Positions 19,424-31,465 are shown, numbered from the stretch's first letter. The stretch: 64,000 nt of DNA from Paramylibacter ulvae (GCF_014652655.1 NZ_BMZF01000001.1:310001-374000); one strand, 5' to 3'. Program-made: numbers and translations. Notes: generated from the letters alone by a model not told the origin.

Positions 19424-22174
19424 GTGAGCGACGAAACAGATATTCCACAGGACGACACCCCTGAAAAACCAGTCTTTGATGGGCCAAATATTTCCATCGA
19501 AGAGGAAATGAAAACTTCCTACCTGGATTACGCGATGAGCGTGATTGTCAGCCGCGCAATTCCCGATTTGCGCGATGGTTTAAAACCTGTTCACCGCCGT
19601 ATTTTGTATGCGATGCATAAAAACGGTTATACCCACAATAAATCCTATCGTAAGGCGGCGAAATCCGTCGGTGACGTGATGGGTAGCTTTCATCCACACG
19701 GTGACAGCGCGATTTACGACGCGCTTGTGCGTATGGCTCAGGATTTCTCTATGTCCCTGCCCCTTATCGATGGTCAGGGTAACTTTGGCTCGATGGATGG
19801 CGATAACGCGGCGGCGATGCGTTACACAGAGGCGCGTCTTGATAAACCAACCGAATTTCTGTTGGAAGATATCGACAAAGACACGGTTAATTTCCAAGAT
19901 AACTATGACGGTAAGGAACGTGAACCCACGGTTCTGCCTGCGCGTTACCCAAATATGCTGGTCAACGGCGCTGGTGGTATCGCGGTGGGCATGGCAACGA
20001 ACATTCCGCCACATAACCTTGGCGAGGTAATTGATGCGACACTTGCGTTGATCGAAGATCCAGACATGGACAGTTCACGCTTGATGCAATTCGTCCCTGC
20101 TCCTGATTTTCCAACGGGTGGTATCATTTTGGGGCGTTCTGGTGCGGCCAAAGCCTATACCGAGGGACGCGGCAGCGTGATCATCCGCGCCAAAACCCGT
20201 GTGGAAGAAATCCGCAAGGATCGTTACGCGATTATCGTTGATGAAATCCCATATCAGGTGAACAAGGCGACAATGATCGAAAAAATCGCGGAATTATCCC
20301 GTGATAAAAAAATCGAAGGTATCGCCCATGTCCAAGACGAATCCGATCGTGTTGGCGTGCGTGTAGTTGTTGAGCTGAAACGCGATGCAACGGCAGAGGT
20401 GGTGTTGAACCAACTGTTCCGCTTTACCCCGCTGCAAACGTCGTTTGGCTGTAACATGCTGGCGCTTAATGGTGGGCGCCCTGAACAGTTGACGCTGTTT
20501 AAATTCCTGGATTATTTCATCAGTTTCCGCGAAGAAGTCGTGGCGCGCCGCACCGCATTTGAATTGCGCAAAGCACGCGAGCGCAGCCACATCCTTTGCG
20601 GTTTGGCTGTGGCCGTTACCAATGTCGATGAAATCGTTCAAACAATTCGAAGCTCGAACGATCCAGCCGAAGCGCGCGAAAAATTGATGACACGCCGCTG
20701 GCCTGCCCAAGACATCGCGCAATATATCAAGCTGATTGATGACCCAAGCCATACCATGAATGATGATGGCACATATAACCTGTCGGAAGTTCAAGCGCGT
20801 GCAATCCTTGAACTGCGTTTGCAACGTCTAACGGCGATTGGTGTGCAAGAAGTCACGGATGAATTGCAAGAACTGTCGGGCAAGATCACAGATTATCTAG
20901 ATATCTTGCGTTCGCGCGAACGGATCATGGCGATCATTTCTGACGAGCTTCGCGAAGTTAAGGAAAAATTTGCGGTTCCACGGCGCACAGAAATCGTTGA
21001 CTGGTCTGGTGACATGGACGACGAGGATCTGATCGAGAAAGAGGACATGGTCGTGACCATCACCAATGGTGGCTATATCAAACGCACAAACTTGACCGAT
21101 TTCCGTGCGCAAGCACGCGGTGGCAAGGGCATTCAAGGCATGTCGACCAAGGATGATGATTTTGTGTCTAACATGTTTGTGGCCAATACCCACACTGCCC
21201 TGTTGTTCTTTACCACCGACGGCATGGTTTACACGTTGAAAACATGGCGCTTGCCGCTTGCGGGGCGTAATGCCAAGGGCAAGGCGATCGTGAACCTGTT
21301 GCCAATCCAACAAGGTGTTTCCATTGCCGCATTGATGCCCATTGATGTGCCAGAGGATGAATGGGGTAACATGCACATCGTGTTTGCCACATCCGATGGT
21401 GGTGTGCGCCGCAATGCGCTGTCTGATTTCACCAATGTGAAAGCAAACGGCAAAATCGCGATGAAACTGTCCGAGGGCGTTTCAATCGTGAATGTGCGCA
21501 TCGCGACGGAATCTGATGATTTCCTACTGACCACCGCATTGGGCAAGGCAATTCGTTTCCCCATCACCGATGTACGCGTGTTTAAGGGACGCGATTCATC
21601 TGGTGTTCGTGGTATTCGATTGGCTGATGGCGACAATGTCGTATCCATGGCCGTAATACGCCACGTTGATGCAACCGCGGATGAACGCAACGCCTATTTC
21701 AAACAACGCCGTGCGTTGACGGGCGAAGATGGCGGTGAGGTTTCGGGCGATGCTGGTGAACTTTCAACAGAACGCTACGACGAATTGGCCGCGATGGAAG
21801 ATTGGATTTTGACCATCACCGCTGGTGGATTTGGCAAACGATCATCTGCACATGAATATCGCGTGTCTGGTCGTGGCGGCATGGGTGTTGCGGCGGCCAA
21901 CCTGTCGCGTCGTGATGATAAAATCGTAGCGGCATTCACCGTGGAAGACGAGGATCAGATCATGCTTGCCACATCCACGGGTCAATCAATCCGCTGTCCT
22001 GTTTCAGGCATTTCTCGCCAAGGACGTTCATCATCTGGTGTCACAGTGTTTAACACCAAAGCCGGGGAAAAAGTTGTTTCCGTTGCCTATATCGCAGAAA
22101 CTGGCGAAGAAGACGTGATTGATGGCGATGTTGCCGAAACACCAACAGAACCAGATCAAACGGCGGGGGAATAA
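19424..22174 (+). CDS. gyrA: DNA gyrase subunit A
   Basis: Subunit A of DNA gyrase, the breakage and rejoining subunit that with GyrB adds negative supercoils. It is 916 residues and starts with GTG. The catalytic tyrosine is Y134 in AMRYTEARL. The quinolone region reads [15 protein letters not shown], with serine 95 and aspartate 99 at the places of E. coli S83 and D87, the susceptible state. The C-terminal beta-pinwheel contains the GyrA box-like segment RGGKGIQGM. The last 40 residues are acidic. Confidence 0.98.
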   Translation: MSDETDIPQDDTPEKPVFDGPNISIEEEMKTSYLDYAMSVIVSRAIPDLRDGLKPVHRRILYAMHKNGYTHNKSYRKAAKSVGDVMGSFHPHGDSAIYDALVRMAQDFSMSLPLIDGQGNFGSMDGDNAAAMRYTEARLDKPTEFLLEDIDKDTVNFQDNYDGKEREPTVLPARYPNMLVNGAGGIAVGMATNIPPHNLGEVIDATLALIEDPDMDSSRLMQFVPAPDFPTGGIILGRSGAAKAYTEGRGSVIIRAKTRVEEIRKDRYAIIVDEIPYQVNKATMIEKIAELSRDKKIEGIAHVQDESDRVGVRVVVELKRDATAEVVLNQLFRFTPLQTSFGCNMLALNGGRPEQLTLFKFLDYFISFREEVVARRTAFELRKARERSHILCGLAVAVTNVDEIVQTIRSSNDPAEAREKLMTRRWPAQDIAQYIKLIDDPSHTMNDDGTYNLSEVQARAILELRLQRLTAIGVQEVTDELQELSGKITDYLDILRSRERIMAIISDELREVKEKFAVPRRTEIVDWSGDMDDEDLIEKEDMVVTITNGGYIKRTNLTDFRAQARGGKGIQGMSTKDDDFVSNMFVANTHTALLFFTTDGMVYTLKTWRLPLAGRNAKGKAIVNLLPIQQGVSIAALMPIDVPEDEWGNMHIVFATSDGGVRRNALSDFTNVKANGKIAMKLSEGVSIVNVRIATESDDFLLTTALGKAIRFPITDVRVFKGRDSSGVRGIRLADGDNVVSMAVIRHVDATADERNAYFKQRRALTGEDGGEVSGDAGELSTERYDELAAMEDWILTITAGGFGKRSSAHEYRVSGRGGMGVAAANLSRRDDKIVAAFTVEDEDQIMLATSTGQSIRCPVSGISRQGRSSSGVTVFNTKAGEKVVSVAYIAETGEEDVIDGDVAETPTEPDQTAGE

Positions 22175-22207
22175 CCCCGGCGATTGTTGCCTATTTGTGA
22201 ACAGTTT

Positions 22208-22279
22208 GTGTATTCATAATCCTTTGGTTTGTTTCGGTAATTGCGATAGCAAGCGCAAAACAAACCAAAGGAAATACAC
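22208..22279 (+). promoter_or_regulatory. Long hairpin that encloses the DoxX ribosome binding site
   Basis: Outer stem GTGTATT (22208-22214) pairs with AATACAC (22273-22279); inner 14-base perfect stem 22221-22234 pairs with 22258-22271; the apex holds a further five-base stem TTGCG / CGCAA. The AAAGGA ribosome site of the DoxX gene is in the right arm and the outer stem ends next to the ATG. It may block translation initiation as RNA, or serve as a DNA operator. Confidence 0.65.
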
Positions 22280-22657
22280 ATGACCACTCCATTTGATAAA
22301 TACGCACATCCCGCTGGCCGCATCCTACTCGGGCTTTTATTCGCCTTTGCAGGTTTTGGAAAAATCACAACCTTGGGTGCCGCTGGTTTTGGTGGCTACA
22401 TTGAAACACAAATGCCTGGTATGGGATTTTTGGCATGGCCGGTGATGCTGTTTGAATTGCTGGGTGGGATCGCCATCTTTGTCGGATTTCAAACGCGCCT
22501 GATCGCCATTGCACTCGCCGCATTTTGTGTCGTCACGGGCGCATTGTATCACGGCGTTGCCGATATGAACGGCATGTTGAAAAACATCGCATTAGCTGGT
22601 GGATTTTTGATCTTATACGCAAAAGGTGCTGGCGGTTTTTCTGTCGATAAATCTTAA
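22280..22657 (+). CDS. DoxX family membrane protein
   Basis: A 125-residue protein with four membrane helices and the DoxX-family pattern: HPAGRILLGLLFAFAGFGKI at the N-terminus, GFGGYIETQMPG, the LFELLGGIAIFVGFQTRL centre and a final GGFLILYAKG helix. DoxX proteins are tied to redox and thiol stress or oxidoreductase complexes; the exact role here is unknown. Its ribosome site is inside a long hairpin, which suggests control at translation. It stands alone between gyrA and an outer-membrane-like gene. Confidence 0.87.
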   Translation: MTTPFDKYAHPAGRILLGLLFAFAGFGKITTLGAAGFGGYIETQMPGMGFLAWPVMLFELLGGIAIFVGFQTRLIAIALAAFCVVTGALYHGVADMNGMLKNIALAGGFLILYAKGAGGFSVDKS

Positions 22658-22665
22658 AACATCTT

Positions 22666-22696
22666 GCGAAATGCGAGTTCACTGCTCGCATTTCGC
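22666..22696. terminator. Twelve-base stem-loop after the DoxX gene
   Basis: Perfect stem GCGAAATGCGAG / CTCGCATTTCGC with a seven-base loop, eight bases after the stop. No T run follows, so it may end transcription weakly or protect the 3' end. Confidence 0.5.
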
Positions 22697-22815
22697 CTAT
22701 AAATTGTTGTAAATATGCACCCGAAACTGTGTGCACATCGCGCATGTTTATTTTTCATTGCGACTCAGTTTACGTGATGGCACTGAGCCAATCATAATCA
22801 ATTGGACTAGAAAAA

Positions 22816-23529
22816 ATGAACAAAACAACTTTCCTCTCAGTTGCTTCAATCGCTTTGGCAACAACATCATTCACTCAGGCTGCTGAGCTTTCTTTCGCAT
22901 CTATCGGTATCAAAAAAGACGGTATGGGTGGCGCGCTTGACGATGCTGGCATCAATGTAACCGTTTTGGATCTTGCCGCTGGCTTGCGTCATGAATCATA
23001 TTTGGGCGAACTGTCACACAAAGCGACTCGTTTGTCTGCTGGTGGTGTATCTGAAACAATTGGCCGCACACAGTTGGCATTGGGTTTTGCAATCAGCGAA
23101 GAATTCCAAACTGGTTTGTATTTCGCAAACACTGATCTTGATGAATTCGTGGGCGACGACGTTACCGAATACGGCATCATCACTGGCTTTGATAACAACA
23201 AATACAACGCCAAATTCCAACTTGGTGCGGCAAGTGCGTTCGACGAAGACTTGGTAGTTTTGGGGCTGGAAGCTGGCTACACATTCAACTTTGGTCTGAA
23301 CGCGACTGCAAAATTTGCATCTTTGGACGGCGACGTAGAAGTTTACGGTATCGATCTGGGTTATGACATTGCAAACACAGGTTTGACATTGGAAGCAGGC
23401 GTAACACGTCTTTCAGCAGAGGGCGACAGCTCCACATCAACATTCGTTGGCGTAAAATACAACTTTGGCCCAAGCAATGAAAAATTCGCACCTATCGCGG
23501 CATTTACCGATATTCTTGGCGCGATTTGA
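22816..23529 (+). CDS. Putative outer-membrane beta-barrel protein
   Basis: A 237-residue protein with a signal peptide (about 1-22, cut after TQA). The rest alternates short polar and hydrophobic stretches of the kind seen in beta-barrels (LALGFAISEEFQTGLYFA, AGYTFNFGLNATAKFA, FVGVKYNFGP), with many Gly, Asp and aromatic residues and no cysteines. It resembles small porin-like or YfaZ-like proteins, but I do not recognise the family. The last strand does not end in the usual aromatic residue. It is monocistronic, with a strong terminator. Confidence 0.6.
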   Translation: MNKTTFLSVASIALATTSFTQAAELSFASIGIKKDGMGGALDDAGINVTVLDLAAGLRHESYLGELSHKATRLSAGGVSETIGRTQLALGFAISEEFQTGLYFANTDLDEFVGDDVTEYGIITGFDNNKYNAKFQLGAASAFDEDLVVLGLEAGYTFNFGLNATAKFASLDGDVEVYGIDLGYDIANTGLTLEAGVTRLSAEGDSSTSTFVGVKYNFGPSNEKFAPIAAFTDILGAI

Positions 23530-23555
23530 TCGCTGAACAAAGTTTATAAATATTC

Positions 23556-23586
23556 AAAGGGGTCGCGTCGCGGCCCCTTTTCTTTT
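23556..23586 (+). terminator. Terminator of the outer-membrane-like gene
   Basis: Stem AAAGGGG / CCCCTTT with an inner CGCG / CGCG pairing, then TCTTTT. It lies 27 bases before the trmFO start. Confidence 0.85.
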
Positions 23587-23612
23587 GCGTGGCACTGGCA
23601 TAAACCGCGCCT

Positions 23613-24959
23613 ATGACAAAACCTATTCATATCATCGGCGGCGGGATGGCCGGATCAGAGGCCGCGTGGCAAATCGTTAACGCTGGCATTCCTGTAATCA
23701 TTCACGAAATGCGGGGCAAAGTGGAAACCTTTGCCCATCAAACCACAGACCTTGCGGAAATGGTGTGTTCCAATTCGTTTCGCTCGGATGATGATGAATC
23801 CAACGCGGTTGGGTTGCTTCATTGGGAAATGCGTGCGGCCAACAGCTTGATCATGGAAATGGGCGATGCACATGCCTTGCCCGCGGGTTCCGCGCTGGCA
23901 GTTGATCGTGATGCGTTTTCTGCCGCCGTGACAAAACGTTTAACCAACCATCCGCTCGTGACGATCGAACGCGATGAAATCACCCAGATTCCAAGCGATG
24001 AATGGGGGCAAACCATCATCGCAACTGGCCCGTTGACTTCTCAATCGCTTGCCGCGTCAATTTTGGATCAAACGGATCAGGCTTCACTGGCATTTTTCGA
24101 TGCAATCGCGCCGATTGTTTACGCTGACAGCATTGATATGTCCAAGGCATGGATGCAATCGCGCTATGACAAGGGCGATACCGAAGAAGAGCGCACCGCG
24201 TATCTGAATTGCCCGATGGACAAAGAAACCTATGAGGCGTTTATTGATGCCCTGCTTGCATCAGAAAAGACCGAATTTAAAGATTGGGAAAAAGACACGC
24301 CGTATTTTGACGGCTGCCTCCCGATCGAAGTGATGGCGGAACGTGGGCGCGAAACGCTTCGCTTTGGCCCGATGAAACCTGTTGGCCTGACCAACCCACA
24401 CCAACCCGATGTCAAGGCGTATGCCGTTGTGCAATTGCGCCGCGATAATGCGCTTGGCACGCTGTTTAATATCGTCGGCTTTCAAACCAAAATGAAATAC
24501 GCCGAACAGGCGCGCGTTTTATCGATGATACCTGGGCTGGAAAACGCCAAATTCGCACGCCTTGGCGGCATTCATCGCAACACATTCATTAATTCGCCCA
24601 CATTGCTCGATGATCAGATGCGCCTGAAATCACGTCCGAATATTCGTTTTGCGGGGCAAATTACAGGTGTTGAAGGTTACGTTGAAAGTGCGGCGATGGG
24701 ATTGCTCGCTGGGCGTTTGGCTGTGGCAGAGGCGATGGGTAAACCGATGCAATCTCCGCAAAACACCACTGCGATGGGCGCGTTGATTACGCACATCACG
24801 GGCGGTGCGGATGCCAAAACATTCCAACCAATGAACGTAAATTTTGGTTTGTTTCCACCCGTTGACAATGTCAAAGGCGGGCGGCGCAATCGCGCAACCA
24901 GATACAAGGAATATACAGATCGCGCCAAGACCGATTGGACAGCATGGTTGCAGTCATAA
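23613..24959 (+). CDS. trmFO: tRNA (uracil-54-C5) methyltransferase TrmFO
   Basis: FAD- and methylenetetrahydrofolate-dependent enzyme that makes 5-methyluridine at position 54 of tRNA (small GidA type), 448 residues. The FAD-binding glycine motif is [13 protein letters not shown] (about 7-19); [12 protein letters not shown] and the C-terminal [17 protein letters not shown] with [12 protein letters not shown] are typical. It is followed after 23 bases by gluQ, another tRNA modification gene, and the two are probably co-transcribed. Confidence 0.96.
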   Translation: MTKPIHIIGGGMAGSEAAWQIVNAGIPVIIHEMRGKVETFAHQTTDLAEMVCSNSFRSDDDESNAVGLLHWEMRAANSLIMEMGDAHALPAGSALAVDRDAFSAAVTKRLTNHPLVTIERDEITQIPSDEWGQTIIATGPLTSQSLAASILDQTDQASLAFFDAIAPIVYADSIDMSKAWMQSRYDKGDTEEERTAYLNCPMDKETYEAFIDALLASEKTEFKDWEKDTPYFDGCLPIEVMAERGRETLRFGPMKPVGLTNPHQPDVKAYAVVQLRRDNALGTLFNIVGFQTKMKYAEQARVLSMIPGLENAKFARLGGIHRNTFINSPTLLDDQMRLKSRPNIRFAGQITGVEGYVESAAMGLLAGRLAVAEAMGKPMQSPQNTTAMGALITHITGGADAKTFQPMNVNFGLFPPVDNVKGGRRNRATRYKEYTDRAKTDWTAWLQS

Positions 24960-24982
24960 TCACCGCGCTCTAGGCTCGCGCC

Positions 24983-25849
24983 ATGATTATTCGCGAACGA
25001 TTTGCCCCATCACCAACGGGGCTCTTGCATCTTGGCCACGCATTTTCCGCACTCACCGCATATGATGCGGCGTGGCGCGCTGGCGGCGAATTCGTCTTGC
25101 GCATTGAGGATATCGACCAGCCACGCTGTAAACCCGAATTCGAGTCAGCAATATATGACGATCTCGCATGGCTTGGCATCACGTGGGAAACGCCCGTAAT
25201 GCGCCAATCAGAACGCACCAATGCCTATCAAAACGCAATTCAAACGCTTTGGGATCGTGGTTTGCTGTATGCCTGTGATTGCACACGCAAAGACATCGCC
25301 ATCGCCTCCGCCCCGCAAGAGGATGGCGAACCGTTGATTGGCCCCGATGGTATTGTTTATCCTGGTACCTGTCGCAACAAACACCGCCACGAAACCTCTA
25401 AAAATGTTGCACTTCGACTGAACATGGCGCGCGCCATTGAAACACTGAACAAAACCCAATTCACGTTCAATGAACTTGAGCACAGCACAAACAACGAAAT
25501 CAAAGCTATCCAGTTTGACGCCAATGAGCTCTTAACTAAAATCGGTGACATCGTGTTGGCGCGTAAAGACATTGCAACAAGCTATCATCTGGCCGTCGTG
25601 CTTGATGACCATGCGCAAAACATCACACATGTAACCCGCGGCAACGATCTGTTCGAAGCGACAAAAATCCATATCTTGCTGCAAGAATTACTGGGTTTGA
25701 ATACGCCAACCTATCGCCACCATCGCTTGATCCGCGACGAAAATGGCAAGCGGTTGGCGAAACGATATGATGCGATGGCCATTCAAACCTATCGCAAAAA
25801 CGGCGTCACCCAGACAATGATACGGGAGATGTTTGAAACGAACGCGTAA
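24983..25849 (+). CDS. gluQ: Glutamyl-queuosine tRNA(Asp) synthetase
   Basis: Truncated class I glutamyl-tRNA synthetase paralogue (288 residues) that attaches glutamate to the queuosine base of tRNA-Asp. FAPSPTGLLHLGHAFSALTA (8-27) holds the HIGH-type motif and KRLAKR near 250 replaces KMSKS. YACDCTR and YPGTCRNK provide the cysteines of the zinc site. It lacks an anticodon-binding domain, as the family does. The 21-base repeat follows one base after its stop. Confidence 0.94.
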   Translation: MIIRERFAPSPTGLLHLGHAFSALTAYDAAWRAGGEFVLRIEDIDQPRCKPEFESAIYDDLAWLGITWETPVMRQSERTNAYQNAIQTLWDRGLLYACDCTRKDIAIASAPQEDGEPLIGPDGIVYPGTCRNKHRHETSKNVALRLNMARAIETLNKTQFTFNELEHSTNNEIKAIQFDANELLTKIGDIVLARKDIATSYHLAVVLDDHAQNITHVTRGNDLFEATKIHILLQELLGLNTPTYRHHRLIRDENGKRLAKRYDAMAIQTYRKNGVTQTMIREMFETNA

Positions 25850-25850
25850 T

Positions 25851-25871
25851 CTCCATTTTGTTCAAATATCC
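25851..25871 (+). repeat. 21-base intergenic repeat, copy 3
   Basis: Starts two bases after the last base of the gluQ stop and reads CTCCATTTTG followed by TTCAAATATCC. It is the closest partner of the copy after tyrS. Confidence 0.5.
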
Positions 25872-25899
25872 AATCACACCGTTCACCAACAAATCCGCC

Positions 25900-26268
25900 T
25901 TACGATTCCATCGGTGAAATCAGTTCAACCTCTTGCCCGTTGGTGACATCGGTATAAAAACAATGACGGCGCATGGTGTGGCACGCTGCTCCCACTTGAT
26001 CAATCAACATCAAAATACAATCGCGATCACAATCGATACGCAATGATTTCAAAACTTGCGTATGACCAGACGTTGCCCCCTTGCGCCATAACTCTTGGCG
26101 TGACCGCGACCAATAGGTTACTTGTTTTGTTTCCAAAGTCGCCTTTAATGCATCACGGTTCATCCATGCCATCATCAACACTTCACCCGTGTCGTGTTGC
26201 TGTGCGATGGCAGGTATCAGCCCTGCGTCATCAAATTTAAGTGTTTCAATGTCAAATTCCGCCGCCAT
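25900..26268 (-). CDS. hisI: Phosphoribosyl-AMP cyclohydrolase HisI
   Basis: Third step of histidine synthesis, opening the adenine ring of phosphoribosyl-AMP, in the cytosol. The 122-residue single-domain form is not fused to HisE. Conserved blocks are [25 protein letters not shown], the metal site DCDRDC and [13 protein letters not shown]. The ATG at 26268 is chosen for the GAGGG at five bases spacing and the family N-terminus; an ATG 33 bases upstream is unlikely. It is divergent from the IscU-like gene. Confidence 0.95.
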   Translation of the reverse strand: MAAEFDIETLKFDDAGLIPAIAQQHDTGEVLMMAWMNRDALKATLETKQVTYWSRSRQELWRKGATSGHTQVLKSLRIDCDRDCILMLIDQVGAACHTMRRHCFYTDVTNGQEVELISPMES

Positions 26269-26345
26269 AACCGCCCTCGTGCTTTTCAATTTCGTTTTCA
26301 CCCTCTAGTTAGGGTTTAGTGACCCCAACTGCAAAGCAAATTCAC

Positions 26346-26801
26346 ATGTCTGATACAACTGATCTTATCAAGCTTTATTCAAAACGCATTCTTGCGCTCG
26401 CGGCTTCGATTCCGCACACCACGCCGTTGGAAACCCCGATGGGGAGCGCGAAAAAACGATCTCCGCTTTGTGGATCAAACATCCAAGTGGCGCTTAATGT
26501 CAAAGACGGCGTTGTGACCGAATTTTCCCAAGACGTCAAAGCATGCGCATTAGGGCAAGCATCGGCATCGGTTGTCGGCAGCAATATCATTGGTCGCACA
26601 CGCGGTGAAATTGAAACAGGGCGCGACCAACTGTTTGCAATGCTCACCAAAGACGGCCCTGTCCCAGATGCCCCATTTGATGAATTGATTGTATTGGAAT
26701 CCGCCAAAGATTACCGCAATCGCCACGCATCGATCATGCTTGCGTTTGATACAACGCTTGTTGCGTTCGACGATGCAACGACCCAATCCCAAAACGCATA
26801 A
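26346..26801 (+). CDS. IscU/NifU-N-like scaffold protein, two-cysteine form
   Basis: A 151-residue protein of the IscU/NifU N-terminal family. LCGSNIQVAL holds C42 and KACALGQASASV holds C67, matching the first two cluster ligands of IscU. At the place of the third ligand the protein reads RNRHASIML, with no cysteine. So it may not hold a cluster in the standard way. The ATG at 26346 gives the MSDTTDLIKLY start; a GTG at 26319 is possible. Divergent from hisI and not linked to the suf operon. Confidence 0.82.
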   Translation: MSDTTDLIKLYSKRILALAASIPHTTPLETPMGSAKKRSPLCGSNIQVALNVKDGVVTEFSQDVKACALGQASASVVGSNIIGRTRGEIETGRDQLFAMLTKDGPVPDAPFDELIVLESAKDYRNRHASIMLAFDTTLVAFDDATTQSQNA

Positions 26802-26831
26802 AAAAACCGCGCTTGGGTAAACCAAGCGCGG
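26801..26831 (-). terminator. Terminator of the 40-residue protein gene
   Basis: Ten-base perfect stem CCGCGCTTGG / CCAAGCGCGG, followed on the minus strand by six T. On the plus strand there is no T run, so it serves mainly the short minus-strand gene at 26916-27038, and perhaps the IscU-like gene by readthrough folding. Confidence 0.82.
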
Positions 26832-26915
26832 CAAGTAATGTCGGCCAATGCCAAGATCAGATGATCTCACCTCCGAGGTAAAAGAGGTTGGGACAGACCG
26901 CAGGCGGAAACTGAT

Positions 26916-27038
26916 TTACAAAACTGCTGGCAGGTTCAATCCAACAACAACGATAACAAAAAGTGCCGCGAAACCGATGTAATCTTCGGTAGCGCTGTCG
27001 GGATTGCGTGTCATAACTGCATAGATAGACTTTAACAT
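26916..27038 (-). CDS. Small membrane protein, 40 residues, unrecognised
   Basis: Short open reading frame starting MLKSIYAVMTRNPDSATEDY and ending with one hydrophobic helix (about 21-39, with ALFVIVVVGLNLP). AGGA sits seven bases before the ATG, and a strong terminator on the same strand lies 85 bases after the stop, so it looks like a separately expressed gene. The head is basic and the helix would place it in the inner membrane. I do not recognise a family. It lies 118 bases downstream of recG on the same strand. Confidence 0.6.
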   Translation of the reverse strand: MLKSIYAVMTRNPDSATEDYIGFAALFVIVVVGLNLPAVL

Positions 27039-27156
27039 GTGATATTCCTGCCGTTTCTAAGTTTTGTTTACTCTTTGTTCCAGAATATTTACCTCTTGTA
27101 AAGAATAAAAAGAGAACAAAAGAGAACAAAGTGACATTTTATAAATCACCTCAATG

Positions 27157-29247
27157 CTAACCTATTGATATTAAACGAATAGCCTTTTCACGTTCCATCA
27201 AATACAGAAGCACCCTTACCGCCTGTCCACGCTCGGTTTCCAATGTTGGGTCTGTCGTCATTAACAATCTAGCATCGTCAAACGCGATTTTCATCAGATC
27301 CGATTGTAACTCGATGTCCGCGATCTTAAACTTCGGAAGCCCTGATTGCTGTACCCCCAATACATCCCCAGCGCCGCGTAATTTTAAATCCATTTCCGCA
27401 ATTTCAAACCCGTCTTCGGTTTGTCGCATGGTTTCAAGCCGCTTTTTCGCATTGGCCCCAAGTGGTCCAGCATAAAGTAACAAGCAGCTTGATTTTTCTG
27501 ATCCACGCCCAACCCTGCCCCGCAATTGGTGCAATTGTGCCAGCCCAAATTTTTCAGCTTGTTCGATCACCATGATTGACGCATTGGGGATATTCACGCC
27601 AACTTCGATCACCGTGGTGGCGACCAGCACCTTGGTTTTCCCTGCAACGAAATCTGCCATTGCTGCATCTTTTTGTGCCGCGGGCATCTGCCCATGAACC
27701 AACCCCACATTTTCATCGCCAAGCGCCACACGCAGCGATCTATATCGTTCCTCGGCGGCGGTCCAATCCGTTACTTCACTCTCGCCAACCAAGGGGCACA
27801 CCCAATATGCTTGTTTGCCATCAGCGGTCGCTTGTTTCAATCGATCAACTATTTGATCAAGGCGTGAATTATTGACCAAAACCGTTTCAACAGGTTTACG
27901 CCCAGCTGGTTTTTCATCCAAGATGGACACGTCCATGTCGCCAAAATTTGCCAATGCCAACGATCGCGGTATGGGCGTTGCTGTCATGACCAGAATATCA
28001 ACGGCCGCACCTTTTGCACCCAAATCCATACGCTGACGCACGCCAAATCGATGCTGTTCATCTATGATAGCAAGACGCAGCGCACCAAACTCCACATCTT
28101 TTTGAAACACCGCATGTGTCCCCAGTAAAATTTGAATTTTACCTGCTGCAAGCGCTGCGAGTTTTGCGCTGCGCTCCTTGCCCTTGTCCCGCCCAGTTAA
28201 AATTTCCATAACAATGCCCGATTGTTCGGCCAATGGTTGCAAGCTCTCTAAATGTTGCCGCGCGAGTATTTCTGTTGGTGCCATCATCACCGCCTGTGCA
28301 CCAGATTCCACAACCCCCGCCATCGCCAAAAACGCAACCAGCGTTTTTCCCGAACCAACATCGCCTTGCAACAATCGGTTCATTCGATAGGGTTCGCCCA
28401 TATCGCCCAATATCTCAGACACCGCGCGCCGCTGCGCGTTTGTTGGCGTAAATGCAAGTGATTTCAATATTTTATCCTGCAACACTCCAGTGGATTTTGT
28501 GACCTTTCCCTTTGCGCGGCGCAGTTTTTGACGTGCCAGAGCCAGGGTTACCTGATGTGCGTATAATTCATCATAGGCTAGCCGCGCACGCGCAGGTCCC
28601 ATGGGTGAAAAATCCGCACCCGTTTTAGGCGCATGGGCAATACGAACCGCATCTGCCCAGCTTGGCCAATTATGTTTTTGCGCCAATGATGGCAAAATCC
28701 ATTCGGGCAAATGCGTTACACGTTCAAGCGCGCTCGCAACCGATTTTTGCATGGTTTTTTGTGTAACACCCGCCGTTAATGGGTAAATCGGTTCGTGTTG
28801 TGGGATCTCATTCACCCCAGCAACGGGCACGATATAATCGGGATGAACCATATTCGCGATTGAATCGAACATTTCAACCTTGCCCGAAACAATCCGCCGC
28901 TGTCCTGTTGGCAATTGTTCACGCAACCAATCGGCGCGAGCGTGGAAAAACACCAATTGAAAACTGGTTTTAGCATCCTGTACCGTCACACGATATGGCC
29001 GCCCCTTTACCGAGTTTGGTTTGTGCTCCCCGATCAATACCTCCACCGTTACGATGGATGGGAATACGCCACCTTGGATTGTTTCACGCGGCTCACGGTT
29101 CACTATCGACTGGGGTAACGTGAAAATCAGATCCTTGGGGCGCTCAATCCCCATCTTTTCCAAATTTTGCGCGGTTTTTGGCCCCACACCGTTCAAACCT
29201 GTCATTGCAGTGAAAAATGGAAACAGAATTTCGGGGCGCGTGTTCAT
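27157..29247 (-). CDS. recG: ATP-dependent DNA helicase RecG
   Basis: Superfamily 2 helicase that reverses stalled forks and processes branched DNA, 696 residues. An N-terminal OB-type wedge domain comes first (about 50-150), then the helicase core with Walker A GDVGSGKTLVAF, DEQH (IIDEQHRFGVRQR) and MTATPIPRSLA, and motif QLRGRVGRGSEKS near 590. It lies 12 bases after ligA on the same strand, so the two are probably one transcript. Confidence 0.97.
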   Translation of the reverse strand: MNTRPEILFPFFTAMTGLNGVGPKTAQNLEKMGIERPKDLIFTLPQSIVNREPRETIQGGVFPSIVTVEVLIGEHKPNSVKGRPYRVTVQDAKTSFQLVFFHARADWLREQLPTGQRRIVSGKVEMFDSIANMVHPDYIVPVAGVNEIPQHEPIYPLTAGVTQKTMQKSVASALERVTHLPEWILPSLAQKHNWPSWADAVRIAHAPKTGADFSPMGPARARLAYDELYAHQVTLALARQKLRRAKGKVTKSTGVLQDKILKSLAFTPTNAQRRAVSEILGDMGEPYRMNRLLQGDVGSGKTLVAFLAMAGVVESGAQAVMMAPTEILARQHLESLQPLAEQSGIVMEILTGRDKGKERSAKLAALAAGKIQILLGTHAVFQKDVEFGALRLAIIDEQHRFGVRQRMDLGAKGAAVDILVMTATPIPRSLALANFGDMDVSILDEKPAGRKPVETVLVNNSRLDQIVDRLKQATADGKQAYWVCPLVGESEVTDWTAAEERYRSLRVALGDENVGLVHGQMPAAQKDAAMADFVAGKTKVLVATTVIEVGVNIPNASIMVIEQAEKFGLAQLHQLRGRVGRGSEKSSCLLLYAGPLGANAKKRLETMRQTEDGFEIAEMDLKLRGAGDVLGVQQSGLPKFKIADIELQSDLMKIAFDDARLLMTTDPTLETERGQAVRVLLYLMEREKAIRLISIG

Positions 29248-29259
29248 CGTGTAATATGA

Positions 29260-31422
<2,163 letters not shown>

Positions 31423-31465
31423 TTACGTTGATTCAGACCATGCGTCCAGTGAAATTAGCGCGGAA

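Noticed and set aside
19518-19800. Quinolone resistance changes in gyrA
   Set aside because: The key positions are serine and aspartate, the susceptible residues.
22788-22805. Inverted repeat CCAAT / ATTGG upstream of the outer-membrane-like gene
   Set aside because: Five-base arms with an eight-base gap are expected by chance in a window of this size.
27114-27127. LexA box upstream of the 40-residue gene
   Set aside because: GAAC repeats are spaced by six bases, while the known site needs seven.
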